Assembly (NCBI RefSeq): GCF_900162725.1 | Contig: NZ_LT799418.1 | Span: forward strand, 3,368,589-3,415,498 | DNA length: 46,910 bases | From: Parabacteroides sp. Marseille-P3160 | GTDB lineage: Bacteria; Bacteroidota; Bacteroidia; Bacteroidales; Tannerellaceae | Direction of reading: 5' to 3' | In this document: one piece after another, positions 15,983 through 24,860 of the stretch | How the letters are laid out: each line of letters starts with the position of its first letter | Position numbering within the stretch: position 1 is the stretch's first letter | The notes under the pieces: generated by a model | Database searches by the model: none | Told to the model about the DNA's origin: nothing | The model's input: the letters and a program-made list of their open reading frames with translations, nothing else | Translations under genes and position numbers: made by a program

Positions 15983-16018
15983 AATCAAAATAAAAAGAAC
16001 CGCCTTTTGAGCGGTTCT
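15983..16018 (-). terminator. Terminator of the tRNA-Arg gene
   Basis: An 8-base stem, AGAACCGC (15996-16003) with GCGGTTCT (16011-16018). Read on the minus strand it lies 6 bases after the tRNA 3' end and is followed by TTTTATTTTGATTT. Confidence 0.85.
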
Positions 16019-16023
16019 ATAAG

Positions 16024-16097
16024 TGATCAGGCTGGGATTCGAACCCAGGACCCACAGCTTAGAAGGCTGTTGCTCTATCCAGCTGAGCTACCCGACC
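16024..16097 (-). tRNA. tRNA-Arg (anticodon TCT)
   Basis: Reading the minus strand, the acceptor stem GGTCGGG (16097-16091) pairs with CCTGATC (16031-16025), allowing G-T pairs. The anticodon stem ACAGC/GCTGT encloses the loop CTTCTAA with anticodon TCT, which reads AGA. The T arm carries the standard GGTTCGAATCC. The 3' CCA is not encoded. The gene has its own promoter box and terminator, so it is a single-gene transcript. Confidence 0.95.
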
Positions 16098-16115
16098 CTG
16101 CTTTTTTCTGCGCTG

Positions 16116-16146
16116 CAAAGGTATGCCTTTATTCTTTAACGAACAA
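16116..16146 (-). promoter_or_regulatory. Promoter of tRNA-Arg
   Basis: On the minus strand the -7 box is TACCTTTG (16116-16123), with a TTG at 16144-16146 about 20 bases upstream as the -33 element. The box is 18 bases from the mature 5' end. Confidence 0.65.
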
Positions 16147-16197
16147 TAGGAATGAATACTTTTTAAGCGAAAGTCGTGCTGTTTCAGGGAACTTAGC

Positions 16198-18570
16198 TTA
16201 GAACGGATAGCCGACGGCAAAATGAAGGGCGAAATTATCGCCTAAATTCGGACGAAGTATTGCCCATTTACGCCCACCCGACTCTTGGGGATCAAAAACT
16301 TTCAAGCCGCCATCCAGGCGGATTAGGAAATAATCGAAATTAAGGCGCAGGCCTAAACCGTATGAAACGGCAATTTCTTGATAGAAACGGGAAAAATCGA
16401 AGTTGCCTTCCGGCTGATGTTCGTATTTACGAATAGTCCATATATTTCCGGCATCAACGAAAGCGGCCATCTCGAATTTCCAGAAAAGCTTGGAACGATA
16501 TTCCGCACTCATGTCCAAACGGATATCTCCGGTTTGAAGTGCAAATGAAGTTTCCCGATTTTGACTCCTCGGCATCCGTCCAGGGCCTAACGACCGGACG
16601 GACCATCCGCGGTTGCTGTTGGCTCCGCCCGCAAAATAACGGCGTTCAAACGGCATCTCTTTCGCATTTCCGTAGGGTATGCCGATGCCTCCGCCTATAT
16701 GGAAAGCAACAGAGTTGCGATCGTCCAGCACAATGCTCTTTCCGAAATCGATATCTCCTTTTACATATTGCGAATAATTGATATCAAATAACTTGTACCG
16801 GCCGTTTTCATCTTTGGAAGCGCCTGTCAACTTAGACATCGCATAGAGAAAATTACCGGCCAATTCGAACGAAACACGTAAGGAATGCGTATTCCGCTGA
16901 CGCTGCAAAGGATTATAATTATTAAAGGAGTAAGTATAACCGGTGCTGAAAATAAACTGGTCGGTATAGTTATACAACTGGGTTGATTCCGGCAATGAAT
17001 CTTTAAAAGATTGATTGATATAGGGCAAATAGACATAATCGATATCCAACAAGTTGAAAGTATGCCTTGCCAAAACGTTCGAACGATCTTGCCAATTATA
17101 GCTCCAGCTTCCCGAAAGAATCGCCCTCCGGTATTCCGGACGCCGCTGCTGGCTGTAACTGACTTTCACTTCCGTCGTCGCCCGGATTTTCCGGCTAAAT
17201 TCGGAAGAAATAAAAGGAAATAGAAATTGGGGAAAAACCATCGACAGATCGCCACCCAGCTCCCAATAGTCATTATATCCTTCCTCCGCGCTGCTCGCTC
17301 CCGTTATTGTTTCATAAGCTCCACGGATACGGGCGGAAAAGACCTCCGCCCCCCGGAACAGATTCCGATGTTGGTAATTCAAACTGGAAGCAAACCCTAA
17401 ATCACCGGCCGAATTCGTCCCTTCCAAATCGACGCCGAAAGTTTGCCTTTTGGCAGGAGAAGTAAGGATCGTCGCGTCCAATTTCAAGGAATCATTTTCC
17501 TCAAATTCATTAAACCGGATATTGATATTGTGTAAGGCCCGCAAAGATCCTAAAGAAGCATAGGTCTGCTCCACCTCCCGTTCATTGAACAGGCTGCCCG
17601 TCTGTATAAAATTACTCCGTTCCAGTACGCCCGGGCGAATGCTCCGACCGTTCTTTCCATACAGGATGGAAACCACTCCCTTCCTAATGGAATCCGTAAT
17701 GCTATATCCAAGCGAATTCTCTTCCGGATTCAACGGATCGTAATCGGTCACAATCGAAACCTTATTAATATAATATTGCCTGTGCGGCTTCTCACTGATA
17801 GCACCGTCAGGAGAAACATAACGGAAAGGCTTCACGATCAGTTCCAGATCTACCAGATGGCTTCCGGCCGTACTATCTGCCAGATAGCCGATATAATCCC
17901 GGTTAAAGGCATAATAGCCTCTCCTTCGCAAGAGGGTGGATATACGTTCCCGCTCTTTATCCAGATTATCCCGGTCGAACAAGTCACCTTCACCCATGAC
18001 CGGCGTATACCATTCCGGAGTGGAACGAAACATGGAGGCAAACCGGGAACGTCTGGGTGCCGTGAGGCGGGCGATGCTATCGATTCTGGGATCCGGGATG
18101 TTCATCGTATATTCTCCAATCCGGTAGGGGGCATTTGCCTGGACTTGATAGGTGACAACGGCTTTTTTCCGCTTGGATGTATCGACGACAAAACGGGCTT
18201 CCGCATCCGTATAGCCTTTATTGACAAAGTAGCGCTGCAATTCCCTGCTTGACTGCTCGATCAATGTCGTATCCATAATGACCGGAGGCTCTCCGGCGCG
18301 GCGCAATTGCTTGTTCAGCCAATTATGATCACTCCTGCCAGATAAACTGTAAAGGTGCAGGGGCCAGTTCAGAATTCCGAAAATCCGGTTATTCGGCCTT
18401 TGCCGAAGGTAGGAAGTTAAGTCGGCTCCCTTTATATCGGCGCTGTCGACCTTTATTTCAACTTTGTCCAAAAGATACTCTCCCTCCTTTACAAACTTGG
18501 TCGTGCTACATGAAACCAGCACGATCAGAAATGAAATAAACAATAATAAACGGGTAACCTCCTTCATCAC
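16198..18570 (-). CDS. TamL-type Omp85 (BamA/TamA family) outer-membrane lipoprotein
   Basis: 790 residues. The N-terminus is a lipoprotein signal with lipobox VLVSC. The first ~370 residues contain POTRA-like alpha/beta units (YLLDKVEIKVDSADIKG, LQRYFVNKGYTDAEARF, VVTYQVQANAPYRIGEY, LLRRRGYYAFNRDYIGYLAD). The second half is the Omp85 barrel, with FFAGGANSNRGW-like RRYFAGGANSNRGWSVRSLG matching the conserved loop that carries the RGW/VRGY-like motif, and a terminal Phe (FALHFAVGYPF). Lipid-modified TamA relatives are a Bacteroidota feature. They are thought to help place proteins or lipids in the outer membrane. The gene is divergent from the RNA methylase gene. Confidence 0.9.
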   Translation of the reverse strand: MMKEVTRLLLFISFLIVLVSCSTTKFVKEGEYLLDKVEIKVDSADIKGADLTSYLRQRPNNRIFGILNWPLHLYSLSGRSDHNWLNKQLRRAGEPPVIMDTTLIEQSSRELQRYFVNKGYTDAEARFVVDTSKRKKAVVTYQVQANAPYRIGEYTMNIPDPRIDSIARLTAPRRSRFASMFRSTPEWYTPVMGEGDLFDRDNLDKERERISTLLRRRGYYAFNRDYIGYLADSTAGSHLVDLELIVKPFRYVSPDGAISEKPHRQYYINKVSIVTDYDPLNPEENSLGYSITDSIRKGVVSILYGKNGRSIRPGVLERSNFIQTGSLFNEREVEQTYASLGSLRALHNINIRFNEFEENDSLKLDATILTSPAKRQTFGVDLEGTNSAGDLGFASSLNYQHRNLFRGAEVFSARIRGAYETITGASSAEEGYNDYWELGGDLSMVFPQFLFPFISSEFSRKIRATTEVKVSYSQQRRPEYRRAILSGSWSYNWQDRSNVLARHTFNLLDIDYVYLPYINQSFKDSLPESTQLYNYTDQFIFSTGYTYSFNNYNPLQRQRNTHSLRVSFELAGNFLYAMSKLTGASKDENGRYKLFDINYSQYVKGDIDFGKSIVLDDRNSVAFHIGGGIGIPYGNAKEMPFERRYFAGGANSNRGWSVRSLGPGRMPRSQNRETSFALQTGDIRLDMSAEYRSKLFWKFEMAAFVDAGNIWTIRKYEHQPEGNFDFSRFYQEIAVSYGLGLRLNFDYFLIRLDGGLKVFDPQESGGRKWAILRPNLGDNFALHFAVGYPF

Positions 18571-18587
18571 ATCGCCTTTTACAGGCG

Positions 18588-18595
18588 CAAATGTA
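18588..18595 (-). promoter_or_regulatory. -7 box of the TamL-like gene
   Basis: On the minus strand TACATTTG, a full TAnnTTTG match 18 bases before the start codon at 18570. It stands back to back with the box of the divergent methylase gene. Confidence 0.6.
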
Positions 18596-18617
18596 GTTCA
18601 AATTAAATTATTTCCAG

Positions 18618-18625
18618 TACTTTTG
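18618..18625 (+). promoter_or_regulatory. -7 box of the RNA methyltransferase gene
   Basis: TACTTTTG matches TAnnTTTG and lies 20 bases before the ATG at 18646. The two divergent -7 boxes are only about 22 bases apart, so the promoters overlap. Confidence 0.6.
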
Positions 18626-18645
18626 AGTTTGCAAAAAAAGTAAAG

Positions 18646-19404
18646 ATGCTCTCTAAAAGTAAAATAAAGTTTATCCGTTCATTGGAGATGAAAAAGCTGC
18701 GCGCCGAACATCAGGTGTTTGTTGCGGAAGGGAATAAGATGGTTTCCGACATGTTAGGAGCCTTCGAATGTGAATTACTACTTGCCAAATCCTCTTGGAT
18801 GGCAACACAGGGAGATATCCCGGCAAAAGAATTGCTTCTGGCCGAAGAAGGAGATATCCGCAAAGTCAGCTTCCTGAAAAATCCGCAAGACGTACTGGCC
18901 GTCTTCCGGCTTCCCTCCTATGCTTTGGCGGAGATCGACCCGGCGAACGAACTAGTTCTAGCCTTGGATGGCATACAAGACCCCGGTAATTTAGGCACAA
19001 TAATCCGTCTGGCCGACTGGTATGGCATCGAGCATATCCTATGCAGTAAAGATACGGCCGATGCATTCGGCCCGAAAGCGGTACAGGCTACAATGGGAGC
19101 CTTATCCCGCGTGAAGGTGCATTACACGGAATTGGAAACGTACCTGAAGCCCCAAAATATTCCTGTATATGGAACCCTCCTGGAAGGGGAAGACCTCTAC
19201 TCAAAAGAACTGGCGCCTTACGGCGTCATTGTCATGGGAAATGAGGGCAACGGTATTCGCCCTTCGATAGAAACACTCGTCAACGAAAGAATTTACATTC
19301 CTAGCTTCCCCGCAAATAGGGAAACTTCCGAATCCTTGAATGTGGCTGTCGCCACGGCTATTGTATGTGCGGAATTTCGCCGCCGGCAAAGGCTCAAGGC
19401 ATAA
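18646..19404 (+). CDS. TrmH/SpoU-family RNA 2'-O-methyltransferase
   Basis: 252 residues. The enzyme would methylate a ribose 2'-OH in rRNA or tRNA using S-adenosylmethionine. An N-terminal substrate-binding domain (residues 1-85, KIKFIRSLEMKKLRAEHQVF) precedes the SPOUT domain with its three motifs: LDGIQDPGNLGTIIRLADW, then VIVMGNEGNGI, then IPSFPANRETSESLNVAVA, which build the trefoil knot. The sequence does not tell which nucleotide is modified, so I give no symbol. Its last 11 bases overlap the end of the convergent DUF4296 gene. Confidence 0.92.
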   Translation: MLSKSKIKFIRSLEMKKLRAEHQVFVAEGNKMVSDMLGAFECELLLAKSSWMATQGDIPAKELLLAEEGDIRKVSFLKNPQDVLAVFRLPSYALAEIDPANELVLALDGIQDPGNLGTIIRLADWYGIEHILCSKDTADAFGPKAVQATMGALSRVKVHYTELETYLKPQNIPVYGTLLEGEDLYSKELAPYGVIVMGNEGNGIRPSIETLVNERIYIPSFPANRETSESLNVAVATAIVCAEFRRRQRLKA

Positions 19405-20179
19405 CTTCTGCAGGAGGCGCTATCCGGTGGAAGCCGTAATGATATTTGAAGAGGCTCAGGCTGTCTATATATATCTTCAAGTCCTCCGTCCGGTTGGACA
19501 TCATGCGGATATATCCGAATACACGGCGTACCTGCTGCGAGGGAAGCGTCTGCACTTCCGTCTCGAAATAACCATCCCGGTCAAGATTCTTCAGCACCGT
19601 CATCGTCGTATCCGACTGCTCTACCGTAAGCCTTAGTTCGGGAGCAGGCCCTGTTTGCGGAGTCATTCCCCAGATATTTACGCCCAGGACAAAGACGGAA
19701 CCGGCCGTATAAGGGATCTCTGGTTTCATGTCAAACGCAATCAATCTCGGATGATCCGGGGTAAACGTATAAAGCCGTCGCAGCGGCCAGATATCGATGG
19801 AATCATTCGGAGAAACCGGCATTTCCTTTTCCGGTTTGATATCTCCCATCTCCTTTATTTTCCCGTCGAGTTCGTTTCCGAGTTGGTTATAGATTTCCAT
19901 ATAAACCTCAAGGTTCTCTCCATACCATATCAGGGAACTGTCGTAAACGGCCTCCGTAATCTTATGCTTTTCAAAAACCGACCGGTACAATGCTTCTCTT
20001 CTGGAATAATCCGTATATGCGTTATAGTCCGCTTCGATCATTGCCTCAGCCAGTTTGATATCCAGGGTTACCTCCTTCATTTTCTTTTGGGACAAAATGC
20101 CGTCGGGCGTCCTTCCGCAGGAGAAAGACGTCATCAAGACAAGTAAGGCAAGCCCATATTTGTGAAACCTATTCCACAT
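19394..20179 (-). CDS. DUF4296 lipoprotein
   Basis: 261 residues with lipobox SFSC at Cys21. The conserved DUF4296 region follows (DGILSQKKMKEVTLDIKLAE, then EADYNAYTDYSRREALYRSV, HKITEAVYDSSLIWYGENL). The C-terminal ~110 residues are beta-rich. The function of the family is unknown. The start follows the lspA stop by 3 bases, so it is the last gene of the ileS-dksA-lspA transcript. Its product is itself a substrate of LspA. Confidence 0.85.
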   Translation of the reverse strand: MWNRFHKYGLALLVLMTSFSCGRTPDGILSQKKMKEVTLDIKLAEAMIEADYNAYTDYSRREALYRSVFEKHKITEAVYDSSLIWYGENLEVYMEIYNQLGNELDGKIKEMGDIKPEKEMPVSPNDSIDIWPLRRLYTFTPDHPRLIAFDMKPEIPYTAGSVFVLGVNIWGMTPQTGPAPELRLTVEQSDTTMTVLKNLDRDGYFETEVQTLPSQQVRRVFGYIRMMSNRTEDLKIYIDSLSLFKYHYGFHRIAPPAEVMP

Positions 20180-20182
20180 GCA

Positions 20183-20800
20183 TTATTTATTCTCTTTCGA
20201 AAGGCTGACCGACAAAGTACGGCGATAAAATATCAGAAGCAGAAAAACACCCACGCAAATAGATGAATCCGCCAAGTTAAAGATAGGACGGAAAAAAACG
20301 AACTCTTTCCCTCCCCAGATGGGAAGCCAATCCGGCAAGACAGTCTGAATCAATGGGAAATAAAACATATCGACCACTTTACCGTGCAACCAGCCCGCAT
20401 ATCCGCCTCCTTCGGGGAAAAGCGTCGCTATCTGCCCGTAACTATGATCAAAAATCACACCGTAAAAGACCGAATCAAGGATATTTCCCAACGCTCCGGC
20501 AAATATCAGGGAAATACAGGTGATATAACCGAAAGAATAATTCTTTTTCACCAGTATATAAAGATAATAGCCGATAAATCCGACCGCTATAATCCGGAAG
20601 ATGGAAAGGAACAATTTGTCGATAAGTTCGATTCCGAAAGCCATTCCCGGATTTTCGGTAAAATAAAGATAGAACCAAGGAGTCACCTCGATGCTATCGT
20701 GGAGTTGCATGTGCGTCTTGATCCAGATTTTCAGCGACTGGTCAAGAAGAAGGAGCAGTATTATGACTAACACTGCTCCTTTTCCTTTGGAGCCGCCCAT
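20183..20800 (-). CDS. lspA: Lipoprotein signal peptidase (signal peptidase II)
   Basis: 205 residues from the ATG at 20800. The enzyme is an inner-membrane aspartyl protease that removes signal peptides from lipidated prolipoproteins. The two catalytic Asp motifs are visible: GALGNILDS and FNLADSSICVG. Four membrane segments are present, and YFTENPGMAFG is the conserved loop. The start is fixed by the strong Shine-Dalgarno AGGAGGTG inside the end of the preceding gene, about 10 bases upstream; an upstream in-frame ATG at 20830 would overlap the neighbour and has no such site. The loop between the catalytic segments is long (about 205 residues against ~165 in E. coli), as usual in Bacteroidota. 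Confidence 0.95.
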   Translation of the reverse strand: MGGSKGKGAVLVIILLLLLDQSLKIWIKTHMQLHDSIEVTPWFYLYFTENPGMAFGIELIDKLFLSIFRIIAVGFIGYYLYILVKKNYSFGYITCISLIFAGALGNILDSVFYGVIFDHSYGQIATLFPEGGGYAGWLHGKVVDMFYFPLIQTVLPDWLPIWGGKEFVFFRPIFNLADSSICVGVFLLLIFYRRTLSVSLSKENK

Positions 20801-20801
20801 A

Positions 20802-21182
20802 TTACTTAGCACCTCCTTGTTTAGCCTCAATACTCAATGTAGCATGAGGAACGGCGCGTAATCTCTCTTTGGGTATCAGTTTGCCCGTTTCGCGGCAGAT
20901 ACCGTAAGTTTTGTTTTCTATCCGGATCAGAGCTGCTTGCAAGTTCTGAATGAACTTCATCTGGCGTTGCGCCAGACGACCGGCCTCTTCTTTCGACAAG
21001 GTAGCCGCCCCCTCTTCCAATACCTTAAATGTAGGCGAAGTATCCGATACATCGTTTCCATCCGAATTGGTTACACCGGATCTCAACAGTTCATAATCTC
21101 TTTTCGCAACCTCCAATTTCTCCAGTATAATGGAACGGAACTCTTCCAGTTCAGCATCCGAATATCTTGTCTTCTCAGCCAT
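20802..21182 (-). CDS. DksA/TraR-like protein lacking most zinc-finger cysteines
   Basis: 126 residues. DksA-family proteins enter the RNA polymerase secondary channel and, with ppGpp, tune transcription. The coiled-coil part is visible (YSDAELEEFRSIILEKLEVA, and KEEAGRLAQRQMKFIQNLQ), with the tip bearing D-V-S-D-T in place of the usual acidic pair. In the C-terminal zinc-finger region only the first Cys remains, in YGICRETGKLIPKERLRAVP; the other three positions are not Cys. Bacteroidota relatives share this. A TATCTTTG box upstream indicates its own promoter. The end is one base from the lspA start. Confidence 0.9.
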   Translation of the reverse strand: MAEKTRYSDAELEEFRSIILEKLEVAKRDYELLRSGVTNSDGNDVSDTSPTFKVLEEGAATLSKEEAGRLAQRQMKFIQNLQAALIRIENKTYGICRETGKLIPKERLRAVPHATLSIEAKQGGAK

Positions 21183-21231
21183 AATTCAAGTTTTTCTAAT
21201 TATAATTTTTAACTGTCATCGCATCGCTATC

Positions 21232-21239
21232 CAAAGATA
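21232..21239 (-). promoter_or_regulatory. -7 box of the DksA-like gene
   Basis: On the minus strand TATCTTTG, a full TAnnTTTG match about 50 bases upstream of the start codon. It lets dksA-lspA-DUF4296 be transcribed apart from ileS. Confidence 0.55.
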
Positions 21240-21298
21240 AGCAATATTATTTATTCACATATAACAAAGTATTCCTTCTTTTGTTCGGGAGATCCGAC

Positions 21299-24200
21299 CT
21301 ACTCTATTTTTTTGATTTTCAGCATCACCTGAAAATCTTCGAAATCAAGAACCGTCGGTTCGGAAACGATGTCTTCGATCTTGATGGAGACGGCAAGCAC
21401 CTGATTGGCAATGTAATCTCTGTAGGCCTCTACCGCTCCGTCGATTTCCTCATTAGACAGAAGGATTACCTTGATCTTGTCTGTTATTTCCAATCCGCTA
21501 CTTTTACGCAGGTTCTGGATACGGTTGACCAACTCGCGGGCCAGCCCTTCCTTCTTCAATTCCGGTGTGACCGTAATATCCAGGGCCACCGTCAGGCGTC
21601 CTTCGTTGGCAACCAGCCAGCCCGGAATATCTTCCGATACGATATCGACATCCGTCAGCTCGACCACAGCTTCCTGTCCGTCCACCTGAAAGGTAAACGC
21701 TCCGTTCGATTCGAGCGATGCAATCTCATCTTGCGTCATTTCCTGAACCTTTGCGGCCAAGGATTTCATGATCTTCCCGTAGCGGGGGCCCAACTTCTTG
21801 AAGTCCGGCTTGATTTTCTTGACTAATATTCCTTTGGCATTATCTACGAACTTCAGTTCCTTTACATTCACCTCGTTCAGGATCAGATCCTTCACGGCTG
21901 CAATACTTTCCTTATGATCTTCGTCCAACGCCGGAATCAGGATCGTTTGCAGCGGCTGGCGCACTTTGATGTTCACTTTCCGGCGCAACGCCAGGATCAT
22001 GGACGAAATATCCTGTGCAAGTTGCATCCGTTCCTCCAGTTTCTTGTCGATGTAAGTTTCCCGGCATATCGGGAAATCCGACAAGTGGACGGAAGCGATC
22101 TTTTCCCGTCCGGTGGCTGAGATCAAATCCAGGAATAACCGGTCGGCATAGAACGGTGCGATCGGCGCCATGAGCTTCGCCACGGTTTCCAGGCAAGTAT
22201 ATAAAGTCTGGTAAGCGGAACGCTTGTCGGTCGTCATGCCGCCTCCCCAAAAACGGCGGCGGTTCAGACGCACATACCAATTGCTCAGGTTGTCATTGAC
22301 AAAGTCGGAGATGGCCCGTCCGGCACGGGTCGGTTCGTATGTATCGTAAAAGCCGTCCACTTCTTTCACCAATGTATTGAGTAAAGAAAGGATCCAACGG
22401 TCAATCTCCGGCCGTTCTTCCCAAGCAACCTCCCCGTCTTGATAGTCGAAACCGTCCACATTGGCGTAGAGGGCAAAGAAGGAATAGGTATTGTACAGTG
22501 TCCCGAAGAACTTGCGGCGTACCTCCTCGATACCCTCCACATCGAATTTTATGTTATCCCACGGCGAAGCGTTGGTTATCATGTACCAACGCAATGGATC
22601 GGAACCGTAATGTTCGATCGTTTCGAACGGATCGACGGCATTACCCAACCGCTTGGACATTTTATTTCCGTTCTTATCCAGCACTAACCCGTTGGACACA
22701 ACCGCCTTGAAGGCGACACTATCAAAGATCATAGCCGCGATGGCATGCAAGGTAAAGAACCAGCCGCGCGTCTGGTCGACTCCCTCCGCAATAAAATCAG
22801 CCGGATAGACCTCTCTCCGGTCGAAGATTTCCTTGTTCTCAAACGGATAATGGATCTGTGCATACGGCATCGAACCGGAATCGAACCATACATCGACCAA
22901 GTCGCTTTCCCGTTTCATCGGAGCTCCGCTGGCCGAAACCAGGATCACATCGTCCACATAAGGACGATGCAAATCGATCGTATTGTAATTTTCCTTTGTA
23001 TACTCGCCCGGTTGAAAGCCTTTTCCCTTATAGGGATTCGATTCCATGAAACCAGCTTCCACCGACTTCTCGATCTCATCATAAAGTTCAGCTACCGAAC
23101 CGATGCATTTTTCTTCCTTTCCGTCCTCCGTACGCCAAATCGGCAGCGGCGTCCCCCAGTAACGGCTCCGGCTCAGGTTCCAATCCTGCAGGTTTTCCAG
23201 CCATTTGCCGAAACGCCCCGTACCGGTGCTCTGCGGCTTCCAGTTGATCGTATTATTCAGTTCGATCATCCGCTCGCGGCAAGCAGTCGTACGGATAAAC
23301 CAACTGTCCAAGGGATAATACAAGACCGGCTTGTCCGTCCTCCAGCAGTGCGGATAACTGTGCACATGCTTCTCGATACGGAAAGTGCGGTTCTGGGTTT
23401 TCAGCATCATACAGATACTGATATCCAGTGTCTCATCCTGATCGGTCAGCGTATCGTCGTATGCATTTTTCACATACCGCCCGGCGTAGATATCGTAAAG
23501 CTCCTTATCCATTCTTTTATTTACGAACACAGGATCCAGATCAGCCAGCAAGAAGAACTTTCCCTTCAGGTCCACCATCGGACGCATTACGCCGTCCTTG
23601 TCTTTCAACATCAAAGGCGGAACGCCGTTCGCTTTCGCCACACGGTCATCATCCGCACCGAACGTCGGAGCGATATGCACGATGCCGGTACCGTCTTCCG
23701 TCGTTACAAAATCACCGGTAATGACACGGAAGGCGCCTTCTCCCGGATTTACCCAAGGGATTAATTGCTCGTATTTCATCCCCTTCAATTCGGAGCCTTT
23801 CCATTCGCCGACAACCCGATAAGGGATCAGTTTATCCCCGTGTTTATAGTCGGACAACTGCAATGCTACGGCCTTCGGATTAAAATAGGAAGCCAGCAGA
23901 TCTTTCGCCAACACGGCGGTTATCGGCAAGCCGGTATAGGGATTATAGGACTGAACAGCCACATATGTAATATTCGGTCCTACGCAAAGAGCAGTGTTCG
24001 AAGGAAGTGTCCAAGGCGTTGTCGTCCAGGCCAGAAAGAAAGCCTCCCCGAACTGTGCCATCTCCGGCTTAGGATCGAGAATATGGAACTGTGCCGTACA
24101 CGTCGTATCTTTTACATCCCGATAGCACCCCGGTTGGTTCAGCTCGTGCGTGCTCAAACCGGTTCCCGCCGCCGGAGAGTAGGGCTGGATGGTATAACCT

Positions 24201-24727
24201 TTATAGAGCAATCCTTTCTTATACAGTTCTTTCAAGAGCCACCAGAGAGTTTCGATATAGCGGTTGTCATAGGTGATGTACGGATCATCCATATCCACCC
24301 AATAACCCATTTTCTTGGTCAGGTCTTCCCATTCGCGGGTGTACTTCATGACATCTTTCCGGCAGGCAGCGTTGTAGTCGGCTACCGATATCTTCTTGCC
24401 TATATCTTCTTTCGTGATCCCCAAAGACTTTTCCACGCCCAGTTCAACCGGCAGGCCGTGGGTATCCCAACCGGCTTTCCGTTTGACATGAAACCCCTTC
24501 ATGGTCTTGTAACGGCAGAAAATATCTTTGATCGAACGTGCAATCACATGATGGATACCCGGCATACCGTTCGCTGAAGGAGGGCCTTCATAAAACACAA
24601 AAGAGGGATGTCCCTCACGGATTTCCAGACTTTTATGGAAGATATCTTCTTTCTCCCATCGTTCCAACACCTGCTTATTCACGTCAGACAAGTCGAACTT
24701 CGAATACTCGGCAAACTTGTTATTCAT
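21299..24727 (-). CDS. ileS: Isoleucine-tRNA ligase
   Basis: 1142 residues. It charges tRNA-Ile with isoleucine in the cytoplasm. Class I signatures: the HIGH-equivalent in SANGMPGIHHVIARSIKDIF near residue 55, and KMSKR in NGNKMSKRLGNAVDPF near residue 690. The editing domain lies between, with GTGIVHIAPTFGADD. The tRNA-binding anticodon domain and an extended C-terminal region follow. The length and sequence type fit the longer ileS group of Bacteroidota and eukaryote-like enzymes, often mupirocin-tolerant. A well-formed promoter stands 34 bases upstream. The gene heads the ileS-dksA-lspA-DUF4296 cluster. Confidence 0.97.
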   Translation of the reverse strand: MNNKFAEYSKFDLSDVNKQVLERWEKEDIFHKSLEIREGHPSFVFYEGPPSANGMPGIHHVIARSIKDIFCRYKTMKGFHVKRKAGWDTHGLPVELGVEKSLGITKEDIGKKISVADYNAACRKDVMKYTREWEDLTKKMGYWVDMDDPYITYDNRYIETLWWLLKELYKKGLLYKGYTIQPYSPAAGTGLSTHELNQPGCYRDVKDTTCTAQFHILDPKPEMAQFGEAFFLAWTTTPWTLPSNTALCVGPNITYVAVQSYNPYTGLPITAVLAKDLLASYFNPKAVALQLSDYKHGDKLIPYRVVGEWKGSELKGMKYEQLIPWVNPGEGAFRVITGDFVTTEDGTGIVHIAPTFGADDDRVAKANGVPPLMLKDKDGVMRPMVDLKGKFFLLADLDPVFVNKRMDKELYDIYAGRYVKNAYDDTLTDQDETLDISICMMLKTQNRTFRIEKHVHSYPHCWRTDKPVLYYPLDSWFIRTTACRERMIELNNTINWKPQSTGTGRFGKWLENLQDWNLSRSRYWGTPLPIWRTEDGKEEKCIGSVAELYDEIEKSVEAGFMESNPYKGKGFQPGEYTKENYNTIDLHRPYVDDVILVSASGAPMKRESDLVDVWFDSGSMPYAQIHYPFENKEIFDRREVYPADFIAEGVDQTRGWFFTLHAIAAMIFDSVAFKAVVSNGLVLDKNGNKMSKRLGNAVDPFETIEHYGSDPLRWYMITNASPWDNIKFDVEGIEEVRRKFFGTLYNTYSFFALYANVDGFDYQDGEVAWEERPEIDRWILSLLNTLVKEVDGFYDTYEPTRAGRAISDFVNDNLSNWYVRLNRRRFWGGGMTTDKRSAYQTLYTCLETVAKLMAPIAPFYADRLFLDLISATGREKIASVHLSDFPICRETYIDKKLEERMQLAQDISSMILALRRKVNIKVRQPLQTILIPALDEDHKESIAAVKDLILNEVNVKELKFVDNAKGILVKKIKPDFKKLGPRYGKIMKSLAAKVQEMTQDEIASLESNGAFTFQVDGQEAVVELTDVDIVSEDIPGWLVANEGRLTVALDITVTPELKKEGLARELVNRIQNLRKSSGLEITDKIKVILLSNEEIDGAVEAYRDYIANQVLAVSIKIEDIVSEPTVLDFEDFQVMLKIKKIE

Positions 24728-24760
24728 AGGATTATTTATTATCGCTTCTTAAAGACGCCG

Positions 24761-24792
24761 CAAAGTTAACGCTTTTAACCGAATATGACAAA
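24761..24792 (-). promoter_or_regulatory. Promoter of ileS
   Basis: On the minus strand TTTG (24789-24792), a 20-base spacer and TAACTTTG (24761-24768). This is the best full-length promoter match in the window. Confidence 0.75.
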
Positions 24793-24860
24793 TAAGTATT
24801 CCAACCGCAAAATCGGCGCTCCGGATTTTCATCGGCGGAATTCATATCCGTATCCCCGGT

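Noticed and set aside
16007-16201. Plus-strand frame of 64 codons
   Set aside because: It runs through the tRNA-Arg gene; the DQAGIRTQDPQLRR part is the translation of tRNA sequence seen in many false annotations.
22745-23764. Plus-strand frame of 339 codons, and several others within 21281-24729
   Set aside because: All are antisense to ileS and have the skewed Arg/Ile/His/Pro composition of shadow frames; no family motif.
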